A DNA stretch of 51,530 nt from Bacteroidota bacterium (GTDB lineage: Bacteria; Bacteroidota; Ignavibacteria; UBA10030). The stretch's first letter is position 1. Every line of letters begins with the position of its first letter. The notes beneath the pieces are model-generated. The model was not told the DNA's origin. It saw only the letters and a program-made list of their open reading frames with translations, and ran no database searches. Below, piece after piece: positions 51,053-51,530 of the stretch. The DNA lies in NCBI GenBank assembly GCA_021813905.1, contig JAKAJH010000019.1:1-51530 (forward strand), read 5' to 3'. Made by a program: the position numbers and the translations under genes.

Positions 51053-51530
51053 ATGCCCGCTCTCCTGAAACGGGTCCTTGGCCTCTCCGGTTCATCTCCC
51101 CGCGTCGTCGCATTGCTGACTGATTTCGGGGCAAGGGATCAGTATGTCGCTGTCGTCAAGGGCGTCTTGCTGACCCGCAATCCACGGCTCACGCTCGTCG
51201 ATATCTCGCATGACGTGACTCCGCAGGGGATCGGGCAAGCCGCCTATCTCCTGTGGGCAGCCTACCGGTATCTTCCCCCCGGGACGGTCTTTCTCGTCGT
51301 GGTCGATCCCGGCGTCGGCACGGATCGGCCGATCCTGATCGTGCGGACGGACCGGTACACGTTCGTGGCACCGGACAACGGCGTGCTGGACATGGTCATG
51401 AGTGAGGAATCGAGGGTCGAGTGCTTTCAGGGAACCGAAGGCTCCCTGCGGTGGCTTAGTCCCGGGCGGGCCTCGCGGACGTTCCCCGGGGGCGACGTGT
51501 TCGCTCCGGTCGCTGCAGAGGTTTCGCGCG
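51053..51530 (+). CDS. S-adenosyl-L-methionine hydrolase (DUF62/SAM hydroxide adenosyltransferase), 3' truncated
   Basis: The first 159 residues of a DUF62 (SAM_HAT) protein are visible before the window ends. LLTDFGARDQYVAVVKG and the following DISHDV are the family signature, with the later VVDPGVGT and FVAPDNGVLD. These enzymes hydrolyse SAM to adenosine and methionine. The family also contains the fluorinase and chlorinase, which are distinguished by loops not decidable here. ATG 51053 has no strong ribosome site and follows the previous stop by 19 bases. Confidence 0.85.
   Translation, partial: MPALLKRVLGLSGSSPRVVALLTDFGARDQYVAVVKGVLLTRNPRLTLVDISHDVTPQGIGQAAYLLWAAYRYLPPGTVFLVVVDPGVGTDRPILIVRTDRYTFVAPDNGVLDMVMSEESRVECFQGTEGSLRWLSPGRASRTFPGGDVFAPVAAEVSR

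Noticed and set aside
51053-51530. Calling the DUF62 gene a fluorinase or chlorinase
   Set aside because: The distinguishing loop and C-terminal domain lie beyond the window, and SAM hydrolase is the common function in bacteria.

Overview
This is a GC-rich, gene-dense bacterial chromosome segment. About 50 protein genes, two tRNA genes and no insertion sequence, phage or CRISPR array could be seen. The gene content points to the Bacteroidota/Chlorobiota (FCB) group, probably an Ignavibacteria- or Kapabacteria-like lineage. The markers are a BshB1 bacillithiol deacetylase, a family B polymerase relative, a metalloprotease with a type IX-like C-terminal sorting domain, a PorW/SprE-like TPR lipoprotein and short FCB-style operons. 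This placement is inference from gene families only. Promoters that can be read look like sigma-70 sites, with a TTG-type -35, exactly 17 bases, then a TATATT-type -10.

Layout. 1-2.8 kb: a gene end, an EamA transporter, a small exported Ig/FnIII-like protein, maf and a solo B12-binding protein. 2.8-8 kb (minus strand): NfeD protease, SPFH/slipin, a catalytically dead-looking family B DNA polymerase homologue, and a cold shock protein, preceded by tRNA-Ser(GGA). 8-11.1 kb: response regulator, membrane-anchored HEAT protein and processive glycosyltransferase, flanked on both sides by tRNA-Ser genes. 11.3-14 kb: two peroxiredoxins, then PTPS, GTP cyclohydrolase I and a sepiapterin-reductase-like SDR, a possible tetrahydrobiopterin route. 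14.2-19.4 kb: TPR lipoprotein, pyrK-pyrD and folC. 19.5-24.2 kb: rho, then thiolase, 3-hydroxyacyl-CoA dehydrogenase and acyl-CoA dehydrogenase. 24.2-28.1 kb: panD divergent from lemA, two TPM-fold proteins, a response regulator and a nitrilase-family amidase.

28.2-38.8 kb is a long plus-strand run: htpX, a small membrane protein, CapA-like, bamD, a hotdog thioesterase, an FG-GAP protein, an exported HEFNH metalloprotease and the cytochrome c maturation genes ccmA-B-C-D-E. The ccm operon carries a CcmE with Cys (CxxxY) in place of the usual heme-binding His. It ends abruptly in a short ccmF fragment with an in-frame amber codon. Convergent to it, on the minus strand, lies a copper/silver efflux operon (Cys-rich leader protein, cusC, cusB, cusA), fed from the bshB1 side. 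46.6-51.5 kb: xseA-xseB-dxs, a Gfo/Idh/MocA oxidoreductase and the start of a DUF62-type S-adenosyl-L-methionine hydrolase.

The observations most worth pursuing are the inactivated PolB beside the NfeD/SPFH pair, the variant (System I*-like) Ccm operon truncated inside ccmF next to a metal-efflux operon, the CusB-cupredoxin fusion, the apparently leaderless promoters at three genes, and the pyrimidine-rich rho leader.
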